NCBI GenBank assembly: GCA_050084515.1
Contig: CM114271.1
Span: forward strand, 5,580,001-5,644,000
Direction of reading: 5' to 3'
From: Blasia pusilla
Lineage: Eukaryota; Marchantiophyta; Marchantiopsida; Blasiales
Length of the DNA stretch: 64,000 nucleotides
This document shows, one piece after another, positions 1 through 12,824 of this stretch; positions within the stretch are counted from its first letter, which is position 1; each line of letters opens with the position of its first letter. Under the pieces are notes generated by a model. That model saw only the letters and a program-made list of their open reading frames with translations, ran no database searches and was not told the origin of the DNA. The translations under genes were made by a program, and so were the position numbers.

Positions 1-3000
1 TGGAATGCAGGCTCATATCCATGTTCACCAGAACTTTGAAATACCTGGATTTATGAACAGTGTGTCAGATCAGCCCTTGTTTCTAGAAAAACTGAAGTTG
101 GCACTAAATTTAAAAATCCATCTTACTGATTACATGGACATTAAACTGCCACATGTGCTGTTATCATCAGATGTACTGGTTAATCTACTATTGGCCACCA
201 TCTGTGAGAACAATTTTGTGAGGCATATCAGGAAACCCAACAAATTTACTAGAACTAGAACACTGCTTCAAATACGAATAATTTTGACATTCGGCAGCAG
301 AAGTTCAAAGACTTTATCTTCACCTAGTGTGCCAAATATTTTGAGAAACCATCTACAATAACACATGATTAGACACAGGTAGGCTTCCTACTACAATCCA
401 CCTAATGAAATCGAGTTCTCACTCAGGACTTACTCAGTGATCTGGACAGAATTCATAAGCTTAAGAAGAACTTCAACCGCAATCACAGGATTATTCTCCA
501 CCAACTCCTGCATATGTACAAACATATAACCAATAGAACATCTGTACCAATACTCCAACCATGTCTCTAATTGAAAGGTCTGTTGATGCAATCGGCCAAA
601 CTTAAATTCATGAGTTACTAAAGGCCCCAACAAAAGAAACCAAATGCACTGTTTACTTCGTAGTTCACCCATCTTGGTTCTCTGCTGTACGATGTGAATG
701 ATCCCCACTAGCCTCAATTAGTCTTCAAAGTTCTTCTTTCTCAAAATGTGGAGACATGAAAAAATAAGAAGCCTCTAGCTCCACTGAACCTAAAAAGCGG
801 AGCAGATCTAAAACAAAGATCAACTAACCCGAGCAGAGTGCGAAGTATTGCAGTAATTCAAACAAAAACATTGGCCTAAACCTTGGAGATCATTAATTAA
901 AGAACTTTGGTGCCACATATTCCGGGAAATTCTGTACAATACTTACTGGTAGCCGTCGTGGAGTCAAGCCACAATGATACACAAGCTTGGGATCAGCTTC
1001 CAGTTCCATTAGAACTTGCTGTTTCAGAAACAACAAAACCTGGTCAATTTTGCCTGATAAAACTAGGCTAGACACACTTCAAATTGTAATTACCTTGTTC
1101 AGAAAACTCTGGAAATTTGTGGAAAAGCATTGATCTTAGAATCCAAAAGAAAAAAATAAAATGAGTATAGCATACTGTAATTGGGATGCTCAGCGACACC
1201 ATGAAACCACCCCTACCATAAATCCAACTAATGTTATACAGCCACTAAATACTAAATTTAGAAAGATATTGAATAGGGCAGACCTGCTGCTGAGCTGGAG
1301 CTAAGGCTCCCTTCAATGCCCTAGCTATGAGTTCTCGCACAGCTGCACCTCTGCTTGTATCAGCACACATGTCATGGTCCCACAACAGTTCATGACTGTT
1401 TTCTGGGTTCAGCCATATCATCTGCCAGGTAATATTGATGGCACGTTCAGACTCTCATGAATTGCCTTACTTGAGTTCTTTAGGACTCACCAGTATTTTG
1501 AAGTAAAGATCCTGGGAGGGAAACCTCAATTGACTCAGGAGGTGCATGACATGATCCTAGCCATCATGCTGTACTTAAGTGGGAATAATGTACAATGAGA
1601 CAGTAGTATACACGAAACGGTTCTGAATTGTACATTCATCTGACCCAACTGGTTTAGCAAGTTAGATGGAGCATTCATTGGATAATTAGTAACCGGCCAA
1701 GCTACCACCTTAAATCTGTTTCATTCATAACCATGGGACAACATATTTTCTTTGAAGTAGAACAAAAGATAAACTTTTCAAAGCCAGAAACCAGACGTGG
1801 TGGCAATACTCTACTGTCATCTTACCTCCCCTTCTTGCACTGGGAGCCTGGGAGGAGGAAGACGAACCCAAGGAGGTTCCAGTCCCTTCAATGATGCTGA
1901 CTGTACTATGTCAACTGCTGTGGCATCTCTGTTGCCCCCTCCAATTCGCTGAGGACCTCCTGGCACACCCAATCTGTCAGCCACACCGCCATACTAGTCA
2001 AACAAACTTGCTCGCTGTTCACAATGAGTTCAATACTCTGAACTTGATTGTAAAAGGCCCAAGTTTCCCCCATGCAGTCTTATTACATTGATGTGAACAA
2101 AGTTAAGGCCCTTATGTTTGGAATAACTTCCCAGGTTTGGAGGGTCAGTGTTATCAGACGGTCCATATTCACGAAGTATAGTGTCTATCATAGACTTGCT
2201 ACTGTGGAGGAAGAGTGAATGTGAACCTGAAACATTGAAAATTCAATGTGTATACGAGCAATTGGCTTGCGTGCTATGGAACTGAGGCAAGACAAGAATA
2301 AGAAACAGAAACTAAAAGTGCTGCTGACGACCAATCACCAACCATGTCCTCAAACCAGCCAAATAATTCTAAAAACAACTAGTTTACTGCATTTATTGCT
2401 AGATGACAATTGATGTGCCTTCAGGTCAGACAGCGAGTATACACACTTCAAGTTCTTACCAATTATACTAATGCATAGGTTAGGAAAGTTGCTCGTTCTG
2501 ACTACCTAAACAGCAATGATGCAGGCATGAACAACTTACTCTGGAGTATCGAGATCGTAGCCTTCTGGAACATCTGGATCAGCCACAATGTTGTTAATGG
2601 CAGCTCTCTTGAAGCTGCTCACTTTCGGTTCAGACGGCAATTTCTCAGCAAACTGTCGTCGGAGCTCTCCTCGAGAAACTAGATTCTGGAACAAGGCCAA
2701 TCTGATTACTTTTATGATAACGGTCTACTCCAAATTTCTGTACATTGGCTCTGGACAATGAGTGATGCCGTAAAGAAAAGTGTTCAAAGAGGGGACATAC
2801 ATACTGGATGATCTCTTAAAAACTGTAAAGAGAAGAAGACCTACATGAGCAGTGGCATCGAAAGTGGAAATAAACTCAGCTGCTGTCTTTCTTGAAATCT
2901 GCGATGATCAAATAGTTCATCAGTTGCTGCAGGTTTTGTTTCTTCTCGTTTAAAATGGACGAATCCTACTCTATTCATTGAACACAGCCTTTGGGACACA

Positions 3001-4136
3001 GCGACTCTTCTGGTGTTTTGCTTACATCTTTGGTACTATTGCTGAGGGATTGCAGGAGTTGAAGGATAAATGCACGCTCAAGTTTCTCTGCTGTTTCATC
3101 TGTAGCTGCCTGTGCACAATGTTTTCTCAGAATCAGCAAGGATTACCAGGTCAGAAAATTCGTATTCATGTAAAGGTGACCGATTCTTCCGAGTCCAGTT
3201 AGGAATGAAGCTTAAGCCCTAGAATCCGTAGTGACGACCAAGCAGTTATGAGGGAAGTTCGTCTCAGCACTGATAATGCTGCATGCTAGAGGTAAACTAA
3301 AGCTAAACAATCTCCATAAAGATACCGGTTGTTCTAAGCAGTGATAAGTTCCACCGAGAAAGTAGGCCATACCGCAGTTTTTACCTGTTTCCGTAAATGT
3401 CAGCCACAATGATATATCAACTAGATACTCCAGTAAGGACAGATTTAAATAGATATAAATTCAGTAGTGGATGATAGTGGATAAATAATAACACTCACAT
3501 CAACTAGTATTGACATGAAGGGGTTGGTACTGGGCTGCTCCACGCGGTACAGATCATTGAGAATGTAGAAGGCCACCAGGCGCTGCGGTTGTGCCAATAC
3601 TCGTCGATCCTGAACAAGAATGACTGTAGAATAAGGTTTTGCTACAGCATTTCATGCACCAAAAGGCGATGTATTCCATTTATGACTTTGTGAGAGCATC
3701 ACAATAATCACTCAGTCCCGGGACGTGAACATAGAGCTAAAGGATGCAGAAAGCCTCCAAAAAGCGAAATTTCCAAACCGTTGCAAGTTCTCGCCACTAT
3801 TCATTCACTCTAAAATTCGAAGGTCCTGGACTTCAAGTCAGACACGCAGGCGCAGGGCTGACCGATCTGAAAACACGCGCTCCAACATCAATAATACCAT
3901 GGTCCCGCAACTACATTGTATTTCTCGCGGCGATCGCCACGGCAACCGACTTCACAACGTCCAGAAATTATTTCCAACCCTAACGTACTCACCTCCAAAA
4001 GCAACACGAGACAGCAGCAAGATTTGAAGTGCAAGGGCCGCTGAAAAGTGGCAGTGAATGATGCCGCGCAACTCTCCAGCGATCTTCCATCGCTCAGAAT
4101 CGAGAGCAGCGTTGCTGTGTCCCTCACGCTCAGCAT
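1..4136 (-). CDS. CNOT11: CNOT11, CCR4-NOT complex subunit 11 (3' end outside window)
   Basis: Scaffold subunit of the cytoplasmic CCR4-NOT deadenylase, which shortens mRNA poly(A) tails. I joined eleven exons by eye with matching phases and GT-AG borders: 4136-3993, 3609-3499, 3109-3026, 2898-2845, 2685-2540, 2201-2087, 1993-1826, 1421-1284, 1018-947, 507-434 and 44-1 (partial). They encode about 383 residues. The start (4136) gives MLSVRDTATLLSILSDGRSL, like the plant CNOT11 N terminus. Later landmarks are QRLVAFYILNDLYR, ERAFILQLLQSL, EPPWVRLPPPRLPV, ADPKLVYHCGLTPRRLP and LVENNPVIAVEVLLKLMNS, all recognisable from the CNOT11 family. The last visible exon begins YFKVLVNMDMSLHS, so some 80 C-terminal codons lie beyond the edge. 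No frameshift or stop was seen in the joined exons. An open plus-strand frame over the last exons (5-361) is its shadow. Confidence 0.93.
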
Positions 4137-7100
4137 CGTTCCCTCCGTCCAGACACCTTCGTTTCCTTTACTCTCCCCGCTGCAGGAAAACACTAGAGAG
4201 AACGCGGATGTCTTGTGGCTTTCGCATAGTCCGGGCCTGCCGTAGGAAAGCTTTAGTCCCCGGGTGGACGTCCATCGGGAACGACCTGTTACCCTGCATA
4301 TAGATGTCATCGATAAATTGTAGAAGCAGAGATGGTAGAGCGGAGAAAAGGGTTTCGTCTATTTTATTTTATTTTATTTTTAAAGAATTTTGTCGTCAAT
4401 GTCCTTTTTTATAAGCTTTGTGTCCCGAGTCTTCTTTCAATTTTTTCTATGAATATTGTTAAAATTTTTAGGTTTCTTTTGGACATTTTCTCATGAGTAG
4501 TGTGGTGTTGTGATTAGTAGCTTGTGCATCACCGCATAACATATATCATTCTCTAAAAAAGAAAGTCATACACAATATAAATAAATAAATCATCACACAA
4601 TAAACCTTAATTGGGAAAACATCGAATAACCCTATAATCCATCTAATAGTCCAAAAATATCTTGATCCATGATCAATCACATAAAATGAATAACTTGATC
4701 GTCAACACTTTAATCTTCCCTACTCCGCTTTCTCCTTATCCTTCTTGCCCATATTTTCTACCACAAGGGAAAACTTGGTGAAAAAAATTCAAACCATGCA
4801 CCCAAGCTACAACAACCTACAAAAATTTTCACTCCAAATTCTCTCTTGGAGGCTAAATAAAAAATTGGAAACCCTAGAATTCGTCTCAAAATTTTCATTT
4901 AATGAACATCTATCCCTTATTGTTCCTTTACATTTGACAAAGTCAAATGTTTGTGAGAGGTTTTAGTCTAAAGTAGGAGGGATGTTTGGTGATGAACGAA
5001 ACATGATTTTGGCACCCTTTTAGATTCAGCGGCAAGATTAAATCCATTGGAATCACTAAATTTTGGAGATCAGGGCCTAAAATTAAAGAGAGCCCAAATG
5101 AAAATGGTTATAATTTGGCATAAATTAGATCCATTTCTCCCTTTTTAATTTCCAATATCCCTTGAAGACTCTAACAATGTATCTACAAATGAAAAATTGG
5201 TGCAAGCTTTGAAAAGAGGATTGAGGGAGGCTCATAATATGTATACTATTCTTGAGATGAATCACTATATCTCTGAATTGATAGAACATAATGGTGGTTT
5301 AGCCAATGGATCAGAGAGAAACAAGTTTGAAAGAAGTACTCTATTGCTATTTGGAATATATAAGAATTTATAGATGACCAAGATCTTCTTGTAAGCCCAA
5401 CCCTCTATAAGTATAAAAATAGATGTAAGTGATTGAGGGGGGTTAACCCAATATAGATTTGTATTTATGGCATAATCAAGAAAGGAGGTTGAATGTTTGC
5501 AAGGAGGAGATGTATGTGGATGACTACTATGAACTTGACATTATTGGTAATTAACTTAGGCATGCAGTGTTTGATCTTTTTGGTCCTAGATGATAATTTG
5601 AAAAGAATATTGTTCCATTGATGACTTTTGAGGGCAACCAAATCTATAAGAGTGCATTTGTGAGTCTCTTGGTTGGAAATCCATAGCTCCTAAAACATAG
5701 ATTGAAGAGAATAGGCCAAGGCATAGGTCTGAGTGAAAATATGGGGGCAGATTAACCAACACGTACGTGACAGACGACTAAATGGCATCTCAAAGTGCTA
5801 CAGCTTGTAGGCGATACTGGCAAGGTCCAGTCGACTAGGCGGGTTGGAAGTCAGAAGGCCATAGTATCCTCCTAAACCTTCGTTTTGGAAAGAGGGAAGG
5901 CAGTAGAAACACCAATAATCAAGAAATTATCCTACGTATCTACGTAATCTAAGCATATCTAACTCTACACATCTTACCAAAGAAACTCCCACGGATCCCA
6001 TATTGGATATATGTGATCGACACAGTACGGTATGGGGGTTTTTGCATGTCTGTAAGGCCTTTCCGCCTTTGGATCTTTAGCTATAAAAAAAAGTGAACGG
6101 GCGGATAAGGTGGCGTTGAAATTTCTCTAGCTTCTCTATCAAGCTATAGAGAACGACGAATCACAAAATAGTTTTCATTCACTCGGTCCACTTGCCCGTG
6201 CTTTCTTGGAAAAACTCTTGTATATGTACGGTAGTTGTCTTCCAATGTGTCCCACTCATTTTTCAACCCGAAAAGCAGGAGGCGATGGATGGGGAGAAGG
6301 TCGCGATTCCCGCCGATGACATGATGGATGGGCCAAGGCCATAGCCAAACTGAGTGGAATAACTCCAGTAGACCTCCAAGACAATCCATAGAATATGGGT
6401 GAAGCAAATAGCTTTGCCCCTCTCTTTTTTATAATTGATGAGTTGCTAAGAAGCTCTATGTAATTTTTTGGAGAAAGGTAGCCAATTGACTACTAATTTG
6501 CTTAGTGATGTTTTTTTTTTGTACAATAGCAAAAAGTGTACAAGGGTCAATAGATTTCAATAGCTCTTGTTCATATTACGCTATGAGAACGGCGGGTATT
6601 TGGTCTAAGTAACCTTTGAAAGTTGCATAAATAACCACGATTTGTTTTTTAATAGGAATTGGGCTATATTGTGCTTTTTTAAGTAGCCCAGCCCATAAGG
6701 GCCATATAGACTTGACATCATCCTCACCTTCCTCCAATATATCATTGGTAGTTTTTGTGAGTGCAGCACATGGATTGGAGTGTCAATCATTTTGACTAAG
6801 ATTGAGTTCCTCAGTGTAAAGTGTACAATGCTCTAAGAGCTTGGCGAAACTTGCCAAGGATGCTCAAACTCTACAAGACGATAAGTATAAACTCTAAAAT
6901 TGTTATAAAAATGGAGAAACCTGTCAAATACGAGATCACTCTATTACCTGCCTTGTGTGGCTCAACTCAAAAGGTTGTTCAACACTACATAGGTTTTGCG
7001 CTATCTAGATATCAACAGAGAGCATGGAATGGAATCATGCTTTTGATACAAAGAAACCTATTCTATTTATCAGACGATACCACCCAACTAGAAGGCCCAT

Positions 7101-8390
7101 GAGGAAAACCTAGAGAAGATAATCGATTTTCGAAAGCTGAAATTTTTTCGGGGTTTTCGATTATTTGATTCACGGCTTCTTGCAAAGCGATCATCGTTTT
7201 GTCCGAACGTGTGGGTGACTTGAGCAGGATTTTTTTATTACCCTCTCTAATCGTTGCGTACTAAAAACAAGGGAGAGGGATATAGAAAGAAAAAAGTTAT
7301 AAAAAACAGTGATTGCTAGTAGTATTGGTGTTTCTCGACAAAAAAAACTCTTATAGCATTATACACTTCACATTGAGGAACTCAATCTTAGCCAAAATGA
7401 TTGACACTCCAAGCCATGTGCTGCACTCACAAAAAATTTCCAGTGATATGTGGAGGATGGTAAGAGTCCAATAAGTACAAAAAGAAAAAGGTGGCTTTAT
7501 ATTGGAATACCACTAGAATGGGGAAGGCAGATGATCAAGAAAGAATAATGCTTGATTGTGCAGTTGTATTTGATGATGGGTAAGTGGCAAAGGAGGTTTG
7601 AACAACCAAGGCTTATTCTTGTAGAGATAAGGTTAGAAAAGCAAGCACTTAGGCCTTGTACAAGGGCCTCCATTCAAGTTGGAGCTAAACGAGTCATTTG
7701 GAGTATCTAGGTAAGAGAAAGATCTTTAGAAAAAACCTATATTTGTTATAAAAGGTAGTTTATCAAAATGTAAAATAGTATGTAACTACTATGAGCCCTT
7801 AGTAAATAGTAAAGTGAAATTCAAATACACAAAGCCTAATTCACAATGGATAGACATAGAGAGTGTTGTCTATTTGGTAACTATGAAAGCCACCACAGAT
7901 GTCATGGTAAGCACTTGGACATTGGATAAGCATGATAGATTAGCTTTGTATAGTTTCATAGAGGGGAATAGTCGAATCACTATATATATATAATGATCAT
8001 ATTGTTATACTAGTGAATATACCCTTGATTGAAATTTGTGATTATTGTCAATGATAGATTGATTCATGATGATAATGATGGTCTCACTTCATTCTAGAGA
8101 GACCAAAAAGTGTATTATTTTTATTTGCACTTGGTTTTGATCTTTTTTTTTGTCTATTTATTAAATATTGGATACGTTCTCATATTCATGTTGGGTTGCT
8201 AAACTCCTTGAGATCATGCTTGACATGTATTTATGTGTTGATGGATTTATCTAGACATCATTAGTCTTATTTGAATGCACAAAGATTACATACTAGATTC
8301 TTTGAATTTAGTCCTTTTATGGTATGGTTCTTATTGCTTCAATACACAAAGATCATTTATTGCTTTTCTTGTGGTTTGGTTTTCTAAATT
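4137..8390. other. AT-rich intergenic DNA upstream of CNOT11
   Basis: No gene recognised. The first few hundred bases must hold the CNOT11 promoter, since that gene is transcribed leftwards. A TTTTA-type low-complexity run lies at 4361-4381. Open frames are short and match no family known to me. One stretch at 7490-7590 reads briefly like decayed coding sequence but cannot be assigned. The inverted repeat at 6722-7463 is listed separately. Confidence 0.6.
6722..7463. repeat. Large inverted repeat, ~110-bp arms, ~500-bp spacer
   Basis: The left arm (about 6722-6840) and right arm (about 7345-7463) are reverse complements with scattered mismatches. The best block is TGAGTGCAGCACATGG at about 6758 against CCATGTGCTGCACTCA at about 7413, followed on both sides by the sequence around TGTCAATCATTTTG. 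The spacer holds only a short, unrecognised open frame. It could be a foldback or MITE-like element, or two inverted copies of one dispersed repeat. No target duplication was found at the outer edges. Confidence 0.7.
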
Positions 8391-8392
8391 CA

Positions 8393-8421
8393 ACTAGTTA
8401 GCATGTCCGTGCTGTGCACGG
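8393..8421 (-). mobile_element. Helitron-like 3' terminus
   Basis: On the minus strand a perfect 7-bp hairpin (TCCGTGC, loop, GCACGGA; plus-strand positions about 8405-8421) is followed after ten bases by CTAGT and then T. That is the classic Helitron 3' end: a short hairpin upstream of CTRRT, inserted between A and T. The element body would extend rightwards from 8393. No rolling-circle Rep/helicase gene is visible, so it would be non-autonomous. The 5' TC end was not located. Confidence 0.45.
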
Positions 8422-8483
8422 AGAGAGGTTTTATTGCAAAGAATTATTAGCAAAGAAAATAAAATTAAAGAGTGGACATTCGT

Positions 8484-8817
8484 TTTTAACCCATTCCTCA
8501 CATACATAAAATCATCACTAAACCATTCCCCTTATAAATATGACCCCCACCAATCAAATTAAACCCCACCACTTCCTATAATAATTACTACCCAAGTTTT
8601 AACCCACTCCTCCCATACATAAAATCACCACTAAATCACTCCCCCATAAATATAACCTCCACCAATCAAATTAAACCCCACTACTTCCTACAATAATACC
8701 TACCAAGTTTTAATCCATTCCTCGCATACATAAAATCACCACTAAACCACTCCCCCATAAATATAACTCCTACGAATTAAATTAAACCCCACTACTTCCT
8801 ACAATAATTACTACCCG
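8484..8817. repeat. Three tandem copies of a ~112-bp AT-rich unit
   Basis: Units begin at about 8484, 8597 and 8708, each with TTTTAAYCCAYTCCTC, then CATACATAAAATCA and AAACCCCACYACTTCC. Copies differ by scattered substitutions. The array has no coding potential and lies immediately inside the Helitron-like end, so it may be part of that element. Confidence 0.8.
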
Positions 8818-9299
8818 AGGATTTTCACTTCTTCTCGAACCCATAGCAAGTTACAATATGAATACATGAAGAAAAAATAGTAATATGTTACTATTTTGTC
8901 TTATTATAGTTGTTATCTTGTCTTATTCTACTTGTGGGGTTGCGTAATATAGTATGGACAGACAGGTTGATTCAATGATGAGTTTGAAGATTCTAATGTT
9001 ACAATGAAAGATTCATATGAAATTTGTGCCACAATAGCGCTCGGTTGGGATTTGTTTTGGGGTTGACTTGTGAGAAAGGGAAACGTGTTATTTGAGTCAT
9101 CTTCTAAGATATGGCAACAAAAATTAGTTGAAAATTATAAGATAGGACTTCAAAATATCTGAAAAAAGGTGTAATATACATCCTTTTAATAGGGGTTTTT
9201 CCGCACATATCCTTGGACCCCCTAAGAATAGTGAACTCCCCTAGCTAGGGTCTAACTATTATGACCTTCAAGGTTGAGAATCACTAAACACTTGATCAA

Positions 9300-9556
9300 A
9301 TTCCAAGCTAGCTAGGTTACAACCTCCTTGAAGTCTAACTCTTGTGGGTCTCGAGGTCTTCTCAAGTTCCACCTTGCTTTTGGTTTTTCTCTTTCGAGTA
9401 TCAGCAACTATCATTCAAGACACCAATTAGGGCTTGAGTCTCGCTACTACAACTTATACCTTGTTCATAAGACTTCGAATGTTTCTTTCTTGGTATGAAC
9501 CTACTATAGTTATAATGTTTTGCGTTGGCACGTGTTTAGTAATGAGGGTCGCCACA
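9300..9556 (-). mobile_element. Partial LTR of the B-type (chromovirus) family, minus strand
   Basis: Read on the minus strand from 9556, the sequence begins TGTGGCGACCCTCAT, followed by a decayed match to the start of the B-type LTRs at 48545 and 52491 (TGTCGCGACCCTCATAACCA). Similarity fades leftwards, so the left limit is approximate. It abuts the reverse-transcriptase end of the methyltransferase-gypsy fragment to its right, consistent with insertion into that older element. Confidence 0.6.
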
Positions 9557-9599
9557 TCACTATTCTTGCCTCAACCAAGTTGTGGCTCCCACTTTGAAT

Positions 9600-11200
9600 C
9601 AAGGACCTCTACATAACACTATAAGTGTAGGGTCATTAAAAGATAAACATATCACTAACCAACTTAATGCATTGAGAATCTTTTGGCCCTTCAATATACC
9701 CAAATCATGTATGCCAAATGCAACAAAACTTTTGTTATTCCTCAAGTAATACTCAACGCCGCTCTTTACTTATCAAATGGGGTTCAATCTCTAGCACCCA
9801 AGTCTCCATCATGACTATGATGGAAGCCTACTCTTTCATGTTACCCCAGTCCTCAACAAGTTATTCTTGACTTTGTGAGATTTTCCTCGGACCTCCTCGA
9901 AGGCACCCAATGGATATTCTTTGATGCACAACAAAATATGTGACAACTCTCTTGTCTATATTGCCTCTATATGCATGTAAGGGGATTACAAGTGCTTGAT
10001 AAACTAGGGATGTGTCTTGAGTGCATCTAATATTGTTCAACCATTCCTAGACTAACAATCCATGCGAAGTAGTTCAAGTCGATCACTTAAGTTGTCCTCA
10101 ACTTACCGAGATTGAAATATAGTCTCCCTAAATGCACTAGTAAAATTACTCTTTGCTCGAATCTAGACCTAATAGCCCTCTTTCTAACCGTGAAAGGTGT
10201 GAAAGCTTGCCAATGTTGATAGTGTTGTACATGGCATGCCTACTTTATTGACCACTATTAATGAGATCAATATTTATGTGGCATTGCCTATCATGAATGC
10301 CCTTGATCTAAAATAGAATCCACCATAAACAAGGAGGCTCGCTCCACTCTAGTATGTGCTTTCCTCAACACCTCATGCGGTATCAAGTTTGTCCATCATA
10401 GGTGAGGACAATATGCTTATGAACCCATCTAACATCTAGAAATAGAATCAATCCAATCCTTGCCTTAATTTGGCATACACTTGTTACCATTCGTTCCCAA
10501 GGATCACCCAACAATAGTAAATTCTCCATGATGTATGATATAGAATGAGATTGATGCTCCCACATGTCATAAGATTCACTTCATCTTCTAAAACAACCTA
10601 GATTTTGGGTCTCTAAAACCACCCCTTCGTCGAGCACTTGCCCATCCTTAACATAGCTAGCTTACAATCACCAAATGAATGGTACTCATTTGGTCCAAAT
10701 CTTACGCCTCAATAGTGAGATGTCCTTACGTAACAAACTCTAATAACCCTCGATTGATGTTTCTTATAAGAGATGTGGAAACCCTAACATCAATTGAGCT
10801 ACATGTCGAAGTGAGACTCGGCTTGCAATCTCATCTTGCTCCACGTACATGTGTTAATGTACGCAAATACCTACCTATAACATAGTTATCAATCTAGTGT
10901 TGATCCTTCTAAAGACATCGAACACTCTCACACCCTCTTATGGATCTTTCCACATAATCAGTGTGATGTCCAAGGACGACAACATAGCACTCCCTAGTAC
11001 CTTGGGCCCCTCTAACCCATCTTGACTTAGTGCAAAGGCCTTACTCCAAGTCGCTTGTCAACAATATGTCAAAGGTTCTTAATCAAATCTTATAATAGTT
11101 GTTATGCTAGTTCTATTCAAGTAATAATAGATGGTATAGACCAATATAAGGGTTACATGTGTGGCTAGAAGTGGAACGGCCATATAGACTTGTTGACCTC
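9600..11200 (-). pseudogene. Methyltransferase-bearing Ty3/gypsy fragment (copy E)
   Basis: This is a decayed minus-strand piece of the copy A family. Going down in coordinate it matches copy A in order. The linker and methyltransferase motif I region lie at about 10945-10785 (VFDVF in place of VLDLF, then ...VSLRHVAQL). The position of the PCQ loop is at about 10665-10640, with the catalytic PCQ lost. A 60-codon open stretch at 10565-10383 contains SYIMENLLLLGDP, the motif VI (ENV) region, and runs to the motif VIII area. Motif X is at about 10100-10030 (copy A LGQAMDLNCLTWV). The segment just before reverse transcriptase is at about 9830-9640. Gag, protease, most of reverse transcriptase and integrase are absent. 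Frameshifts and stops make it non-functional. Confidence 0.75.
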
Positions 11201-11279
11201 CCTTAATGATACGTGTGCACATGTCACTTCTACGTGCTTTCTTGGGACCTTGTTAAAGATTTATTGAAATTCTTAGTTT

Positions 11280-12810
11280 ACTTAGGAACCTACTATGCAG
11301 GTTATGGTGACCGATATGTTGAGATCACCTTCATGTAGCCTTTACTCCATGAACCTTATAGGTTTCCCTTTACCCTCTAAAAGAGCATTTGGAGTGAAAA
11401 ATTTTGGATTATGTTCTTGTGGCTTAGGTTCATGGTTTGAAAAATTTCCACTTGTTTTTCCTTTGTGGAAGAAAAGATGAGCAAGAAGGAGAAGAAGAAT
11501 TGAAGAGTCATGCAGCATTATATTCGACATCGAGATTAGAGGGAGAGTCCTTAGATCTAGACGTCGATGAGGAGCCAATAAATGGTTGAGATATTCATGA
11601 GGATAGGGAAGTCTTGGAGTGCTTGTGGATTAGGAATATAGTGAGAATAGTGGATGCCAAAGAGTGGGATGAGATCATATATTTAGTTAGGCGACTTAAG
11701 TGGGATGGAACATGCATTTTAAGATTCTCAGAGAATAGTGGAGTATGAATGGTGACTCATCTTTTGCAATGAGCACAAACGGTGTAATATACCTATAAGT
11801 AGTTGGGATATTTTGGAGTGATGGAGACTATAGCTTTCTTAAAGTACAATATTGGTGGTATGGCATGAGAGAATAGATAAAATCTTTTGTCTCTAGGCAC
11901 ATTATGTGTAATAAAGTCAAAATATCTTTTAATGCTCCAACTCCATCTTGCATGCATACCTAATCATGGATTTAGGCAGTTGATGGAGTTTTTATTTTGC
12001 AAGGTCTTTACCATTGATGAAGTCTCATAGTTGATATGTGTTGGTGATGGTTGAGGATTTTTTTGAAATAGATAGACTTGGTTTCGTTTCCACAAAAAGA
12101 AAGCGAGGGAGTAGCACATGTATTCTTAGATCAAATGATACAAGTAGTGCTAGGTCAATATGACACATAAATAAAGGTCTTGATATGTTGGTCTAGAGAG
12201 GTCACCAATGACATTGGGACCAACATGTGTTGTGGTTGGTCATGGATTACAAGTTTGGCATGAAGGAATCCTTTTCACTCCAGTTTTTGCTCTATGTACA
12301 AGAGATAGATTTATGTGCGACAATTCACAAGGTTACAAGCATACAAATTTTGTGTCTAGAAACTTAAGTCTATCATATGGGAGGACAAGCCCATTGAAAT
12401 TTCTAAAGTCAATGATTAGGATGGAAACACCATGTCTTTTCATGCTTATGGTATGGAGAGACTTGTTTGTTTCTATGCAATAATGGCCTATTGGTATTGA
12501 TGTTGGTGATGCGTTGAATCTCAATGATCTAGATGTGTGGGTACAAGTATGATCATAATGGATCGAGGTATTTTGGAGAGTCATGCCCATGGCATTTGGG
12601 AGTCTGGCTATTGCACTACATGAGGACATATTGAGGTATACAACTATTGGTAGAGGAGGCTATTGATAAAAAATCTCTATATTTCATCATTAGGGAGACT
12701 ATGCTTATAATTTATTTGCAGTAGAAGTGACCAACAATGCTAGATGTTATAGTAAGGCATATTGTTTTGAGAGTACATAGGTTTTTCTATTAGGAATTCT
12801 CTTGTTTGAC
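11280..12810 (+). pseudogene. Ty3/gypsy integrase fragment (copy D)
   Basis: Nucleotide similarity to copy A 54180-55700 runs through this stretch on the plus strand. Matches include the zinc-binding region (the copy A segment HFGVKRTYSLLQVQYWW is still traceable at about 11810-11860), the catalytic-core start (about 11990-12080) and the block after the core. That last block keeps GATGTGTGGGTACAAG at about 12531. Many stops and indels are present. The PHD finger region is not reached: similarity stops where the 180-bp repeat array begins. It lies head-to-head with copy E, so the two fragments may be products of rearrangement rather than one insertion. Confidence 0.7.
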
Positions 12811-12824
12811 GAATATGATGACAG

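Noticed and set aside
5-361. 118-codon plus-strand open frame at the left edge
   Set aside because: It is antisense to the last visible CNOT11 exon and intron; no domain, and the minus-strand exon (44-1) matches CNOT11 well.
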